Notes under the pieces: generated by a model
What the model saw: only the letters and a program-made list of their open reading frames with translations
Told to the model about the DNA's origin: nothing
The model's database searches: none
Shown: positions 1 through 8,770 of the stretch, in pieces
Position numbering within the stretch: the stretch's first letter is position 1
How the letters are laid out: every line of letters begins with the position of its first letter
Made by a program: the position numbers and the translations under genes
NCBI RefSeq assembly: GCF_011769525.1
Contig: NZ_CP050440.1
Location: 4,465,501-4,529,500, forward strand
Source: Tolypothrix sp. PCC 7910
Lineage (GTDB): Bacteria; Cyanobacteriota; Cyanobacteriia; Cyanobacteriales; Nostocaceae
DNA: 64,000 bases
Reading direction: 5' to 3'

Positions 1-3
1 GAA

Positions 4-546
4 TTATTTAATTACTGACACTGGTGTACCAATACGTACTTGGCTGAATAACTGCTGAACATCATTGCCATACATCCGAATACAACCATGTGAAGCTGCT
101 TTCCCAACAGACTCAGGATTTGGGGTACCGTGAAAACCAACCCAATTTTTTCCATCTGTCCAAAATCCAATCCAATAACGACCTAGGGGATTTTCGGGAT
201 CTCCTCCAGGAATTGACTTACCTGTTAAAGGATTTATCCAAGTAGGATCTTTGAACATTTGTTGTACTTGGAAATTACCAGTTGGAGTTTCCCAACCTTG
301 ACGACCTACGGCAATGCGATAACTTTTAATTCGTGTTTTACCTTGATATAGGCTTACTTGACGGCGACTAACGCTAATTACTAAGTGAGTAGGTTGAGTT
401 CGATTATTATTAGCTCTTTGAATAACTGAATATTCTCGTAGTTTAGATGTTAGTTCTGCTTCTGAGGATAAAGCAACTTTTGGGCTAATACATAATAGCC
501 CAAAACTATAAATTAAAATTCCTAGTATGCCTGTTTTCTTGGACAT
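4..546 (-). CDS. L,D-transpeptidase (YkuD family), exported
   Basis: A 180-residue protein with an N-terminal hydrophobic signal segment (about residues 7-27) followed by a YkuD catalytic domain. The domain shows HLVISVSRRQVSLYQG near its start and the catalytic signature HGTPNPESVG...SHGCIRM near the C-terminus, where Cys is the acyl-enzyme nucleophile and the two His residues complete the site. Family members form 3-3 peptidoglycan cross-links or attach proteins to peptidoglycan in the periplasm. The length is typical of short cyanobacterial YkuD proteins without a LysM domain. The stop codon lies at the left edge of the window, so the gene is complete. The ATG follows an AT-rich leader and there is no same-strand partner close by. 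Which cross-link it makes cannot be read from sequence. Confidence 0.9.
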   Translation of the reverse strand: MSKKTGILGILIYSFGLLCISPKVALSSEAELTSKLREYSVIQRANNNRTQPTHLVISVSRRQVSLYQGKTRIKSYRIAVGRQGWETPTGNFQVQQMFKDPTWINPLTGKSIPGGDPENPLGRYWIGFWTDGKNWVGFHGTPNPESVGKAASHGCIRMYGNDVQQLFSQVRIGTPVSVIK

Positions 547-746
547 ATTATTGACTTATACCATTTCTCTACATCCAGGCTACAGATTATTCTCCCTCTG
601 CTGCCTATATGTAGCTATATTTTGCAGAGTTGGTATTAATCTGTAGCCAAGCAATTATTTAAAAGCACAAAAAATTACTAGAAAAAATCCAGATTCATCA
701 ATCTGGATTCTCTCTAAAATTTATAAACAAGAGAAGTTAGGAGGAT

Positions 747-1346
747 TTACCACAAGGCTCTCACACCTTGACCAGAACTTCCGCTACCTGTGTTATTGTT
801 CACACCTGAACCATTAGTGCCATTATTAAAGTTTTGATCGCTTTGGGAACCGCCAGTGTTATCTAAGTTTTGTCCGTTTTGTGTTCCGGTATTATTGTTT
901 GGATATCCCTGATTGGTGTTGTTGTTCAGGTTTTGTCCGTTGGGAGTGACGGTATTATTGTTTGGATATCCCTGATTGGTATTGTTGAGGTTTTGTCCGT
1001 TTTGTGTTCCGGTATTATTATTTGGATATCCCTGATTGGTGTTGTTCAGGTTTTGTCCGTTGGGAGTAACGGTATTATTATTTGGATATCCTTGATTGGT
1101 GTTGTTGTTGAGGTTTTGTCCGTTTTGTGTTCTGGTATTATTGTTTGGATATCCTTGCATTTGAGTACCAAAACCGTCACTAGCGCCTCCTGCTTGAGAG
1201 TATAAACTATTGGTTATCGGCGCTTCACTAATTTTAATTTCATTTGATTTGGATACAGCAGATGCTGGGAGTGTTAGTAAGGTCATAGTTCCGGCGAGTC
1301 CCATGAGGCTAGCAACTGTGTAAAATAAACTATTTTTTCTGCTCAT
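747..1346 (-). CDS. Secreted Asn/Gln/Gly-rich repeat protein of unknown function
   Basis: A 199-residue protein with a signal peptide (about residues 1-30, cleavage likely after LPASA). After a short linker come five tandem units of 20-22 residues, consensus GYPNNNTxTxNGQNLNN plus NTNQ, which alternate between TQNGQ and TPNGQ versions. A Gly/Ser/Asn-rich tail ends in GQGVRALW. No catalytic motif or known domain is visible. The composition suggests a flexible, exported, low-complexity protein. Nucleotide repeats underlie the peptide repeats, so copy number may vary between strains. The opposite strand is also open across the repeats, which I regard as a by-product of the periodic composition. 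Confidence 0.7.
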   Translation of the reverse strand: MSRKNSLFYTVASLMGLAGTMTLLTLPASAVSKSNEIKISEAPITNSLYSQAGGASDGFGTQMQGYPNNNTRTQNGQNLNNNTNQGYPNNNTVTPNGQNLNNTNQGYPNNNTGTQNGQNLNNTNQGYPNNNTVTPNGQNLNNNTNQGYPNNNTGTQNGQNLDNTGGSQSDQNFNNGTNGSGVNNNTGSGSSGQGVRALW

Positions 1347-1671
1347 TTTATGCTCCTTTATTTCCTTTTACGATGATTTTATGCCACCAATTAATTGGCT
1401 AAATTTTAGAGAGCAATTTCTCAACTTCTGGAATTAAATTTTAATCAGAAGCTTTTTTAAATTGCTTGATTTTTTATTGCGATTTCCTTACAAAGTTAGC
1501 TTTAATATTTTCTGCTCTCGTCTATCTAAAGTTGAACTTTAATTTAAATAGCTGGCACTAAAGACATATATAATTATGGCTATTAAAAGCTAGGTCTAGC
1601 AGGGCAGTGCCCATGCCTCTACAGTTGGCGAGATAATTTTGTACTGCGTCTAAATGAGAAACGCTATCATA
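1347..1671. other. AT-rich intergenic region
   Basis: This holds the leader of the repeat protein gene. A short GGGCAGTGCCC palindrome at about 1599-1609 resembles the core of the GGGCAxGGCA repeat seen near 27.8, 29.3, 44.7 and 45.2 kb. No coding region or RNA gene was seen. Confidence 0.4.
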
Positions 1672-2157
1672 CTAATTCTTAACTCGCCCGTTAGTTGGCT
1701 CCTGTAAAATTGCAGTTGGGACGGGTTGCGCGTTGGGAGTTTCTAAAACTGGCGGCACTGGAGAAGGAGATTTTTTACCTCGCCTGCGGTTAGAACCACC
1801 TGCTTTGGAGTACTCTATGCTATTTTTACCGTAGACACTTGCGACTCCACTTAACATCCGTTCAGAAAGTTCTGAGAGTGCTTTGTCCATTTGGGTTATT
1901 GTCTTACGGGATTCCTCAAGATTGGACAAAAGCGTATTATGGGCTTCCACAACAGCACGGGTATTATCAAGTAAGCGAGTGTAGGCTTCAATGATTAATC
2001 CGTTTCCTAAATCCAAATTTTCATCAATAGATTTCAGCAAAGCGAGACGACGTTGAGCTTTATCTACAGCAGCAGAACCACGAGCAGCAAATGCGATCGC
2101 AAATACAGTAATTGGGATGTTTCGGTTAAACTTATACCCCAACTGGTAAAATTGCAC
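1672..2157 (-). CDS. Hypothetical protein with helical core
   Basis: A 161-residue protein that I do not recognise. A GTG start at 2157 gives an N-terminus MQFYQLGYKFNRNIP, followed by a weakly hydrophobic stretch (about residues 15-33) and then a long predicted helical region (about residues 35-110) rich in Leu, Glu and Lys. A basic patch NRRRGKKS and a Pro-rich tail follow. The helical region could form a coiled coil. No enzyme motif is visible. It lies 113 bases downstream of the GDSL hydrolase on the same strand, so co-transcription is possible, although a hairpin lies between them. The start codon is uncertain because there is no clear ribosome binding site. Confidence 0.55.
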   Translation of the reverse strand: MQFYQLGYKFNRNIPITVFAIAFAARGSAAVDKAQRRLALLKSIDENLDLGNGLIIEAYTRLLDNTRAVVEAHNTLLSNLEESRKTITQMDKALSELSERMLSGVASVYGKNSIEYSKAGGSNRRRGKKSPSPVPPVLETPNAQPVPTAILQEPTNGRVKN

Positions 2158-2195
2158 GTAAAGCAGAGCGCAAGCGAGCTAGCTACAAATAATTG

Positions 2196-2221
2196 TAGGG
2201 GCACAAAATTTTGTACCCCTA
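2196..2221. repeat. Hairpin TAGGGG...CCCCTA
   Basis: An inverted repeat between two minus-strand genes. TAGGGG and CCCCTA flank the inner palindrome ACAAAATTTTGT with one mismatched pair. No T-run follows, so termination is only a possibility. It resembles the short 'gtaggggcac' repeats found elsewhere in the window. Confidence 0.5.
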
Positions 2222-2270
2222 AGCGTTATATTTAAAGCGCAATATGCTGTAAATCGCTTCCTTAAAGCTT

Positions 2271-3143
2271 TCAACGCGGTACAGAGATTGCTTTTAGCGC
2301 TGTGTCTGCTAAAATCCGATGACCTGCAGTTGTAGGATGAATACTGTCCCAAAATAAAAACTTGTCGGGATTGTTACAACTAGCCTGGGTTGCTAGACAA
2401 GCACTAGTTACATTTGTGAAGCCAAATTTTTCGGGATGGGTAATTGCTTCTCGATAGAGATGATTAACATCGAGTTGGATGATTTTCTTATCGGAACCAG
2501 ACTTTTGCTGAACTAAATTCAGAGATTTAGTCAATTCCGCATTGTGCAAATTCGTTACTGTACTTAAGTTAGCAGCATTGTAAGTGCTAGAGGTAGCGGG
2601 GATTTTGCCTAAATCTGGTAAATTAGCCACCAGCACTGTTTTCGCCCCGGCTGTTAATAGTGAATCAAGTGCAGTAGATAAATTGGCGATCGCAGAATTA
2701 GTATTACTACTACCGTACAGATAATCGTTAGCACCCGCCCAGATAATATAAAGGGCATGGGGATTTACCTTGGGCTGAGACTTGGTATAACTATCTACTT
2801 GTGCTAATACCCCAGGAACACCGTTAAGACTACCGCTAATGGTAGTAGCACCACCACAAGCAAAATTAATATTTTTGCCCTTTTGTAATCCTAATTTAGA
2901 ACCAAGATGTTCTACCCACACCGGGCCATTAGAATAACGTCCTTGAAAGTAAGGAGGGCTAGGGGGGTAAACTCCTTGTGTCGCCTTGAATACATTACCT
3001 GTATCTGAAAGGCTATCACCAAAAACGTAGAGTTCGTTAATTTGTTCGCTATGAAAATTTTGAGAACTCTTTGTAGAATCTGCAAGTATGACCATAATTA
3101 AAGTAAAAACAGCTAGTGCTATTGCAAAAATCTTGTTTCTCAC
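2271..3143 (-). CDS. Exported SGNH/GDSL-family lipolytic hydrolase
   Basis: A 290-residue protein with a signal peptide or N-terminal membrane anchor (residues 4-21). Block I is FGDSLSDTGN with nucleophile Ser44. Block II has the oxyanion Gly in the GG of NFACGGAT. Block III is GANDY. Block V is DSIHPTTAGH with the catalytic Asp and His. All the SGNH residues are therefore present. The family hydrolyses esters, including lipids and acylated polysaccharides, and the signal suggests action in the periplasm or outside the cell. The length fits the short cyanobacterial GDSL enzymes. No PEP-CTERM or autotransporter domain is attached. The substrate is unknown. Confidence 0.88.
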   Translation of the reverse strand: MRNKIFAIALAVFTLIMVILADSTKSSQNFHSEQINELYVFGDSLSDTGNVFKATQGVYPPSPPYFQGRYSNGPVWVEHLGSKLGLQKGKNINFACGGATTISGSLNGVPGVLAQVDSYTKSQPKVNPHALYIIWAGANDYLYGSSNTNSAIANLSTALDSLLTAGAKTVLVANLPDLGKIPATSSTYNAANLSTVTNLHNAELTKSLNLVQQKSGSDKKIIQLDVNHLYREAITHPEKFGFTNVTSACLATQASCNNPDKFLFWDSIHPTTAGHRILADTALKAISVPR

Positions 3144-4040
3144 TTTGAAAGTTTCGCCTCACAAAATGGCAAAACCCTCTTCCTCATCAAAGAAAGAGAG
3201 ATATTATCTCAAAATTCAACTTATGAAGATGAATGCTTTATCCGAATTGCTAATTCTGATTTTTTCTCGGTTCTGTGTGTCAAAGACTGTTTACTTCTCA
3301 CTTAGATAATGTAACGTTACATCACGTAACTTTTTGGGATAGTAACCGTACCTATTCCTGGGTAGTTGCACTACTATTTTTGTTTTTGTAACTTCTTTTT
3401 TGACAATATACAATTAAGATAATATTTTATTAATCACGCAAGTTTTAGCTTGCTGATATATCACTAATAAAGCCTCTATAATCAGCCTCTAGATATTTTC
3501 CCTGGCTATTCATGTTTTTTTATAGTCACTGACTCACCAATAATAGTAAGAAAAAAAGGAGGTGAGCTTGGTTCAACCTCCTTTGATTTTAGGAGCTAAT
3601 GTCTGATGTTAAGGTGCGTTGATTTAAAATCAGTTCTAGCAGGTTTTCCTCATGTTAATCTGATTAAAATTATAATTACTCAAGCTAGAGATAGATAAAT
3701 TTATCAGTTATTATCTATTTTCTTTGTAGTATCTGACACTTTTAGTTGTTACATTGTCTAGACATTATAAAAGATAGCATTCTGGTGCTCAATGAACTAC
3801 ATAAATAAATACAGTTCAGTTAAGAAAATTAATTGATAACCAAACCAAAAAATAGAACAATCATTTTGGAGGGGGTTTGGGGGACGCAACCGTCACCCAA
3901 TCGGGGGTTTAGGGGAGAATCCCCCAATGCTGCTAGCTTTTTTAATAAGTGACAAATAAATCGCTAGAGGAAGCAGAGGAGAAAGAATCTGCCACTATGA
4001 AAATGGGATAATTTAGTTGCTGGAAGTCCCTTACTAGAGA
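3144..4040. other. Long intergenic region with no clear gene
   Basis: Nearly 900 bases without a convincing coding region. It contains a strong minus-strand terminator-like hairpin (3551-3584) and a G-rich repeat at about 3869-3927, in which two GGGGGTTT motifs surround ACGCAACCGTCACCC. An unannotated small RNA ending at the terminator is possible but not shown. Confidence 0.5.
3551..3584 (-). terminator. Rho-independent terminator-like hairpin
   Basis: Read on the minus strand, AAAGGAGGT pairs with ACCTCCTTT (3555-3563 with 3576-3584) around a 12-nt loop and is followed by a run of seven T. The nearest minus-strand gene ends about 450 bases upstream, so this may end a long 3' leader or an unannotated RNA. 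Confidence 0.65.
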
Positions 4041-4520
4041 TTATTTTTGAATCTCCATCTGAGAAATTAGAGATTCTTTTTTGCTTTTACCGCAAGGTTC
4101 AGCACTTTGGCAATCACTAACTGATTCAATTTTATAAGTTAAACTCACTTTTTTATTTAAAAAAGTTTCTGGTTTTTCGCACATTTCAAATGTTGCGCCT
4201 AAATTATGTTCAGTTCCCTTGTCATCAACTAAGGTAACGTAGCATTTTAAATCCCCATTTACCATTTCTTTAATAGTGCCAATTTGCGGTTGTGCTGATG
4301 CAGATACTTCAGCTTCATCATTTTTAGCTTTGCTATTACTAGATTGTTTCTTGGGGGCTTCTATTTTATTTTGTGTGGTTGTGGAAGTTGTTTTTACCGC
4401 TTCCGTCTTTGTTGGTGCTGTTGATGAAGTTTCCTTTGTACTATCACTCGGTGCATTACTGCAACTAGTAATCCAGATAGAGCAAATAACCACCGCAATT
4501 GTTGAGGCTAGCTTTTTCAT
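4041..4520 (-). CDS. Putative lipoprotein, Thr/Ser/Lys-rich
   Basis: About 159 residues from the preferred start MKKLASTIAVVICSIW. That start gives a classic lipoprotein signal with lipobox ITSC just before SNAPS. A longer reading frame begins eight codons earlier at 4544, but it would push the Lys pair inwards. After the lipidated Cys comes a Thr/Ser/Lys/Glu-rich linker (about residues 25-75), then a small folded domain beginning IGTIKEMVNGDLKCYVTLVDDKG. That domain has four Cys, including CQSAEPCG, which could form disulfides outside the cytoplasm. I do not recognise the domain. It stands alone on its strand, upstream of a 900-base intergenic region. Confidence 0.65.
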   Translation of the reverse strand: MKKLASTIAVVICSIWITSCSNAPSDSTKETSSTAPTKTEAVKTTSTTTQNKIEAPKKQSSNSKAKNDEAEVSASAQPQIGTIKEMVNGDLKCYVTLVDDKGTEHNLGATFEMCEKPETFLNKKVSLTYKIESVSDCQSAEPCGKSKKESLISQMEIQK

Positions 4521-4683
4521 TAGTGTAATTTGAAAGTACAGCAATCAGGCTGATTTCACACCTATAAAAATTCAAAGTAAAATTTTTAATAGTGTGAAAT
4601 CTTATACCTAGATTAACTAAAGCTTTTTAACAGAACTTTCGCAATAACACAGCTATAGTACATAAAGTTTAATGTGAAAAAAT

Positions 4684-5760
4684 TTAAACCATTTGCTTGA
4701 CTTTAGATTTGGCTAATTCACTGGGAGCAAAGGCACCATTTTCTGTAATGATGGCTGTAATCAACTCTGCTGGGGTAACATCAAAAGCCGGATTATAAAA
4801 GTCCACCCCTGAAGGCGTGAGAACAGTATCGCCTACTTGATAAATTTCTGCCGGATTTCGTTCCTCAATGGGAATTTGACTACCATCAGATAATTCAAAA
4901 TCTATAGTAGATAAAGGCGCAGCAACAAAGAAAGGAATATTATGTGCTTTAGCTGCGATCGCCACACTATATGTACCTATTTTATTAGCAGTATCACCGT
5001 TAGCTGTAATTCGATCAGCCCCAACAACCACAGCATGAATTAAACCCTGTTTCATACAATGGGCTGCCATATTATCAGTAATTACCGTCACTGGTATTCC
5101 TTCTTGAACACATTCCCAAGCTGTAAGTTTGGCACCCTGCAAGCGGGGACGGGTTTCGTCAGCAAACACTCGTGCTAAACGCCCTTCTCGCCAAGCGGAA
5201 CGCACCACACCCAAAGCTGTACCGTAACCAGCAGTAGCCAAAGCCCCAGCATTACAGTGAGTTAAAATTGTCAATTTTTCAGGATTTTTGGGCAATACTG
5301 CCAAGCCATTGTCACCAATCGCCTGACAAGTCTGTAAATCTTCAGCATGAATAGCTTGAGCCGTTTCCAAGAGATTTTGTTTAAGTTCTGCTACTGTTCC
5401 CAAGTTTTCATAGGCAGTTTTCATCATGCGGCTAATTGCCCAAAATAAATTTACTGCTGTGGGGCGAGTAGAACGCAACAATTGGGCAACCTGTTCTAAG
5501 CGCTGCAAAAATTCCTGACGGTTACTGGTTTCAATTTCCCTCGCACCCAGATAGATACCGTATGCAGCTGCAACCCCAATTGCTGGCGCACCACGAACAA
5601 TCATAGTTTTAATTGCCCACGCCATATCTTCGCTGCGGTGAATTTCTACAAAAGCATATTCATTAGGCAGGCGAGTTTGATCGATTAATGATACTGTGTC
5701 GTCATGCCAAATAATGGGATAAACCTGGTTTTGAGAATTTGTCACGTTGCTTTGCTCCAA
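4684..5760 (-). CDS. mtnA: S-methyl-5-thioribose-1-phosphate isomerase
   Basis: A 358-residue cytoplasmic enzyme of the methionine salvage pathway that converts methylthioribose 1-phosphate to methylthioribulose 1-phosphate. Family signatures are present: [13 protein letters not shown] near residue 58, the Cys-containing [18 protein letters not shown] loop, and [19 protein letters not shown] with the catalytic Asp. The length is normal for bacterial MtnA. It differs from eIF2B subunits by keeping the Cys/Asp pair. A remnant of a sirtuin 3' end lies just upstream of its start (5797-5832). No other salvage gene is adjacent, although metK lies about 10 kb away. Confidence 0.95.
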   Translation of the reverse strand: MEQSNVTNSQNQVYPIIWHDDTVSLIDQTRLPNEYAFVEIHRSEDMAWAIKTMIVRGAPAIGVAAAYGIYLGAREIETSNRQEFLQRLEQVAQLLRSTRPTAVNLFWAISRMMKTAYENLGTVAELKQNLLETAQAIHAEDLQTCQAIGDNGLAVLPKNPEKLTILTHCNAGALATAGYGTALGVVRSAWREGRLARVFADETRPRLQGAKLTAWECVQEGIPVTVITDNMAAHCMKQGLIHAVVVGADRITANGDTANKIGTYSVAIAAKAHNIPFFVAAPLSTIDFELSDGSQIPIEERNPAEIYQVGDTVLTPSGVDFYNPAFDVTPAELITAIITENGAFAPSELAKSKVKQMV

Positions 5761-5796
5761 ACTTAAAATTTAAAATTAACAATTCCTTGATGCACA

Positions 5797-5832
5797 AAAT
5801 TTTGCTGTTAATGAAGCAACAAAACTGGGTAG
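5797..5832 (-). pseudogene. Remnant of a duplicated sirtuin 3' end
   Basis: These 36 bases match the last codons of the neighbouring sirtuin (6059-6094) at 32 of 36 positions and in the same orientation. Translated, they give LPSFVASLTAKF against LPSLVASLTAKF. The copy has no surviving upstream coding sequence. It is most simply a leftover from a partial tandem duplication. Confidence 0.55.
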
Positions 5833-6049
5833 CAACTTTTAGCGGGTAGACATTGGTAGAAATTTCGTTGCAACCCTAATACTAACTGTTGCTTAACTCG
5901 GTTAATGGAAAAAGGAAAGACAATACCTTTAACCCTTCTCCTTTACCCCTTACCCAAACCAAATTATCAGTTCAAAATACTCAACGAGTTGTATTGGTAC
6001 TCACCCTGCTATGCATATTTGAAAAATTAGGTACTAATTTTATCTCAAT

Positions 6050-6779
6050 TCAGCCACGAAATTTTGCTGTTAATGATGCCACTAAACTAGGTAGATATTC
6101 GGTAGCTGCACCAGCAAAAATTGTAAAATCCTCAAGCGCCTGATAATTAGGATGTGGATCAATAAAGTATTTTTCCGGTACATTTTGGAAGAACTTCAAC
6201 AAATTAGCAGCTGGGTAAACTGTTGCAGATGTGCCAATCACAATAAACACATCTACCTGAGCTACCATTGCATACAAATCATCGACTCTCATATCCACAG
6301 CTTCGCCAAACCAGACAACATCAGGGCGTAATTGCTTATCGCACTTAGGGCAAAGTTCGCCTAGTTGAGTTGGTTTTGCGATCGCAAAACCGATAATCAC
6401 ATTGCCAATCAGCATCCATTGGGGGAATACCAAAGTGCCACTCACACTTGTGGTAATCTATCCGCCCGTGAATATGCCAAACATCTTGCACACCAGCTTT
6501 TTCTAATAGAGTATCAATATTTTGGGTAATGCAAGTAACATCAAACTTTGCAGCCAGTTCCGCAATAGCAAAGTGTGCAGCATTAGGTTGGCATTGCTGC
6601 ATCTGTACAAATCTTTGGGCATAAAAATCCAGCACTAGCGGTTGATTTTGCATCCAACCTAAAGGTGTTGCCACATCTTCAATCCGATGTCCTTCCCACA
6701 ACCCACCTGCACCTCTAAAAGTAGGAATACCACTTTCTGCCGAAAGCCCTGCCCCACTGAATACAACAATTTTAGGCAT
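6050..6779 (-). pseudogene. Sir2-family NAD-dependent deacylase, frameshifted
   Basis: The N-terminal part reads from ATG 6779, preceded by AGGAG. It carries GAGLSAESGIPTF (NAD binding), TQNIDTLLE, HIHG (catalytic His) and the first zinc-ligand region YHKCEWH...QCDY. The rest, GELCPKC (zinc ligands), RPDVVWFGE and VIGTSATVYPA, is in another frame (about 6445 to 6050). Together they give the roughly 240 residues of a normal bacterial sirtuin. Joining them needs one base skipped within about 6372-6391, a perfect 20-bp palindrome GGTTTTGCGATCGCAAAACC centred on a HIP1 octamer. No stop codon interrupts either half otherwise. It may be a recent loss of function, a sequencing error at the palindrome, or less likely recoding. 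Confidence 0.85.
6372..6391. repeat. Perfect 20-bp palindrome with HIP1 core
   Basis: GGTTTTGCGATCGCAAAACC is its own reverse complement and includes GCGATCGC. It lies exactly where the sirtuin reading frame breaks. Confidence 0.9.
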
Positions 6780-7080
6780 ATATCTCCTGAAAATTGATTT
6801 AATTCAATTTAGATTACCCATTTATGCGAAGCAGCAATAAACTCAATGTCCATCTGGGGAGAAAACCTACCTCAGCAATTCAGGTAATGCCCAATTACCA
6901 ATTACCCATTACCAATTTTCATCTAAGTTAATTTTTCTAACACTGTGCCCATATCATGTATCCGGTGTAAATAAAAACTGCTGTAATGATTCTGAAATCC
7001 TACCGCTTAATTCTCAAAATTAAGTTCAGGAAATTGGTTTGCATCTGAATTAGTAGATCAAGGACATTCGGACTCTATTT
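6780..7080. other. Divergent intergenic region with short heptamer run
   Basis: The region lies between the divergent sirtuin and membrane-protein genes and must hold both promoters. Three heptamers (ATTACCA, ATTACCC, ATTACCA) lie at 6894-6914. Nothing else stood out. Confidence 0.5.
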
Positions 7081-8712
7081 ATGCAATTATTCAAAATTTT
7101 CTCAAAAAAAACTAGCAAGAGGTATTATTATCCTCTACTATCTCTACTCCTAGCTTGCATCTTAATATTTACTTCAGTCAGCTTCAGCCAAGCGCAGGAA
7201 GATAGTAGTACTAGCCAGCCACCTAATACCAACTCTACACAAATAGAGAATACAAATACTCCTCAGCAACCTAGTAATGAACTGTGGAATGCGCCGCGTG
7301 TGACCACAATTAGGAGCGTTAGCCCCAAAGAATTGTATATCAGCATTCCTCAATCACTAGTACCGGAAAATATTAATAACTACAAACAAGAAAGACTGAA
7401 TTTAGTTATTACAGGTGACAACTTTCCCAAAATAGATAATTCAGCCAACAAGAAAATTGCCGTCAAAATTGGTAATCCGCCTGATATTGCTACTACCAAT
7501 AATATTAGAGTAGCAGATGATAGAAGAGCAATTTATGCCACTTTTAATGGCGATCAATTAAAAAAATTAAGCAGAGGATTACGCCCTGTAATTGTAGAGG
7601 TAGAAGGAAACGCCACTAATATAGACCCTTCACTAGGTGCAGAACAACTTCAGGTCACAGTCAAGCGTCCTGTGAGTGAGTTAACTACTTTCATTGTGTT
7701 TGCGATCGCAGCTCTGTTCACGTTCCTAATTATAGCCATCATCTATGTGCTGGCTACAGAGTCGAAAAAAACCGACTTACCGCAACCAGTCAAAGAAAGC
7801 AATACAAGAAAGTTTAATTCTTTAGAGTGGTTGATTCTTGATCGCCAAACCAATACCTTTAGTTTGGCACGTGCTCAGTTTGTTTGGTGGCTGACTATTA
7901 TTGTGTTTGGCTATTTATTTCTCTTCATCGGCCGCGGACTGATTCAAGACATTTGGGAGTTCATTCCCCTATCGGGATTTGCCTATACTTTTTTAATTAG
8001 TTTAGTAACATTAGTTACTGCCCAAGCCACATCTGCCGTGCGTGGTAGTAAAGGTTCTGGGCAAGTAAATCCTGCATGGTCGGATTTAGTGGTACATGGT
8101 GGTGTAGTAGCCTTAGAACGGGTACAGCAGGTAGTTTGGAACTTAATTATTGGTGTCGCTTTCATTGTTATTCTTTTAGTCACCTATACTACTGCATCTT
8201 CCTTACCAACCATCCCTTCAGAAATTTTGGTACTCATGGGTATCAGTGCTGGTGGTTACATCGGTGGTAAAGCAGTCCGCAAACCAGGGCCCAATATTAG
8301 CCAAGTAGTTTTGTGGGGTGAACCAATAGACTGGAATACAAATCCTCAACTTACCATCGCTGGAGAACATTTTTCTCAAGCTGACGGCGTAATTGTGCAA
8401 ATGGTTTACTTGGATGAATCTTTGAATGAGAAACCAGATACGCGAATTGAAATCAAACAAGACAATGTTTCTACACTAGAGCCAGATCCTACGAATCCTG
8501 GTGAGTTCTGCAAAAAGCTGCAAATCAATTTTAATGGTTTGAATGCACTACCAGATTCTGAATGGTCAGCATGGCTACAAGAATTTGCTAGTAATTTTAC
8601 AGATAAAAAAGTCAAAATTACTTTAATTAATGCTGATGGGCAGCGTGCTGTTTGGGATGGTTCCAATCCTGTACCTGAAAGAAGAAACGCTCCCGCACTC
8701 CAAGCACCCTAG
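7081..8712 (+). CDS. Membrane protein of unknown function
   Basis: A 543-residue protein with a signal peptide or first membrane helix (about residues 17-38, cleavage plausible after SQAQ). A polar Ser/Asn/Pro/Thr linker and a beta-rich extracytoplasmic region of about 150 residues follow. About four membrane segments come next, near LTTFIVFAIAALFTFLIIA, FVWWLTIIVFGYLFLFIG, AYTFLISLVTLVTAQ and IIGVAFIVILLVTYTTAS, with a Gly-rich segment ISAGGYIGGKAV. The C-terminal region (about residues 395-535) is soluble and could be a second beta-sandwich domain resembling IPT/TIG folds. I see no catalytic motif and give no function. A perfect 14-bp-stem hairpin follows the stop. Confidence 0.75.
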   Translation: MQLFKIFSKKTSKRYYYPLLSLLLACILIFTSVSFSQAQEDSSTSQPPNTNSTQIENTNTPQQPSNELWNAPRVTTIRSVSPKELYISIPQSLVPENINNYKQERLNLVITGDNFPKIDNSANKKIAVKIGNPPDIATTNNIRVADDRRAIYATFNGDQLKKLSRGLRPVIVEVEGNATNIDPSLGAEQLQVTVKRPVSELTTFIVFAIAALFTFLIIAIIYVLATESKKTDLPQPVKESNTRKFNSLEWLILDRQTNTFSLARAQFVWWLTIIVFGYLFLFIGRGLIQDIWEFIPLSGFAYTFLISLVTLVTAQATSAVRGSKGSGQVNPAWSDLVVHGGVVALERVQQVVWNLIIGVAFIVILLVTYTTASSLPTIPSEILVLMGISAGGYIGGKAVRKPGPNISQVVLWGEPIDWNTNPQLTIAGEHFSQADGVIVQMVYLDESLNEKPDTRIEIKQDNVSTLEPDPTNPGEFCKKLQINFNGLNALPDSEWSAWLQEFASNFTDKKVKITLINADGQRAVWDGSNPVPERRNAPALQAP

Positions 8713-8723
8713 AATAGAATGTC

Positions 8724-8754
8724 ACTTACTTAAGCAAAAGTTGCTTAAGTAAGT
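8724..8754. terminator. Perfect 14-bp stem hairpin
   Basis: ACTTACTTAAGCAA pairs fully with TTGCTTAAGTAAGT around a 3-nt AAG loop, 12 bases after the stop of the membrane protein gene. No T-run follows, so it may be a processing or stability hairpin rather than an intrinsic terminator. Confidence 0.55.
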
Positions 8755-8770
8755 ACTATTCCACCCTATA

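Noticed and set aside
870-1205. Plus-strand open frame of 111 codons opposite the Asn-rich repeat gene
   Set aside because: It follows the same DNA repeats, has no plausible function, and the minus-strand frame has a signal peptide and sensible composition.
5889-6143. Short plus-strand frame between mtnA and the sirtuin
   Set aside because: It overlaps the sirtuin 3' end on the other strand and has no domain or ribosome binding site.
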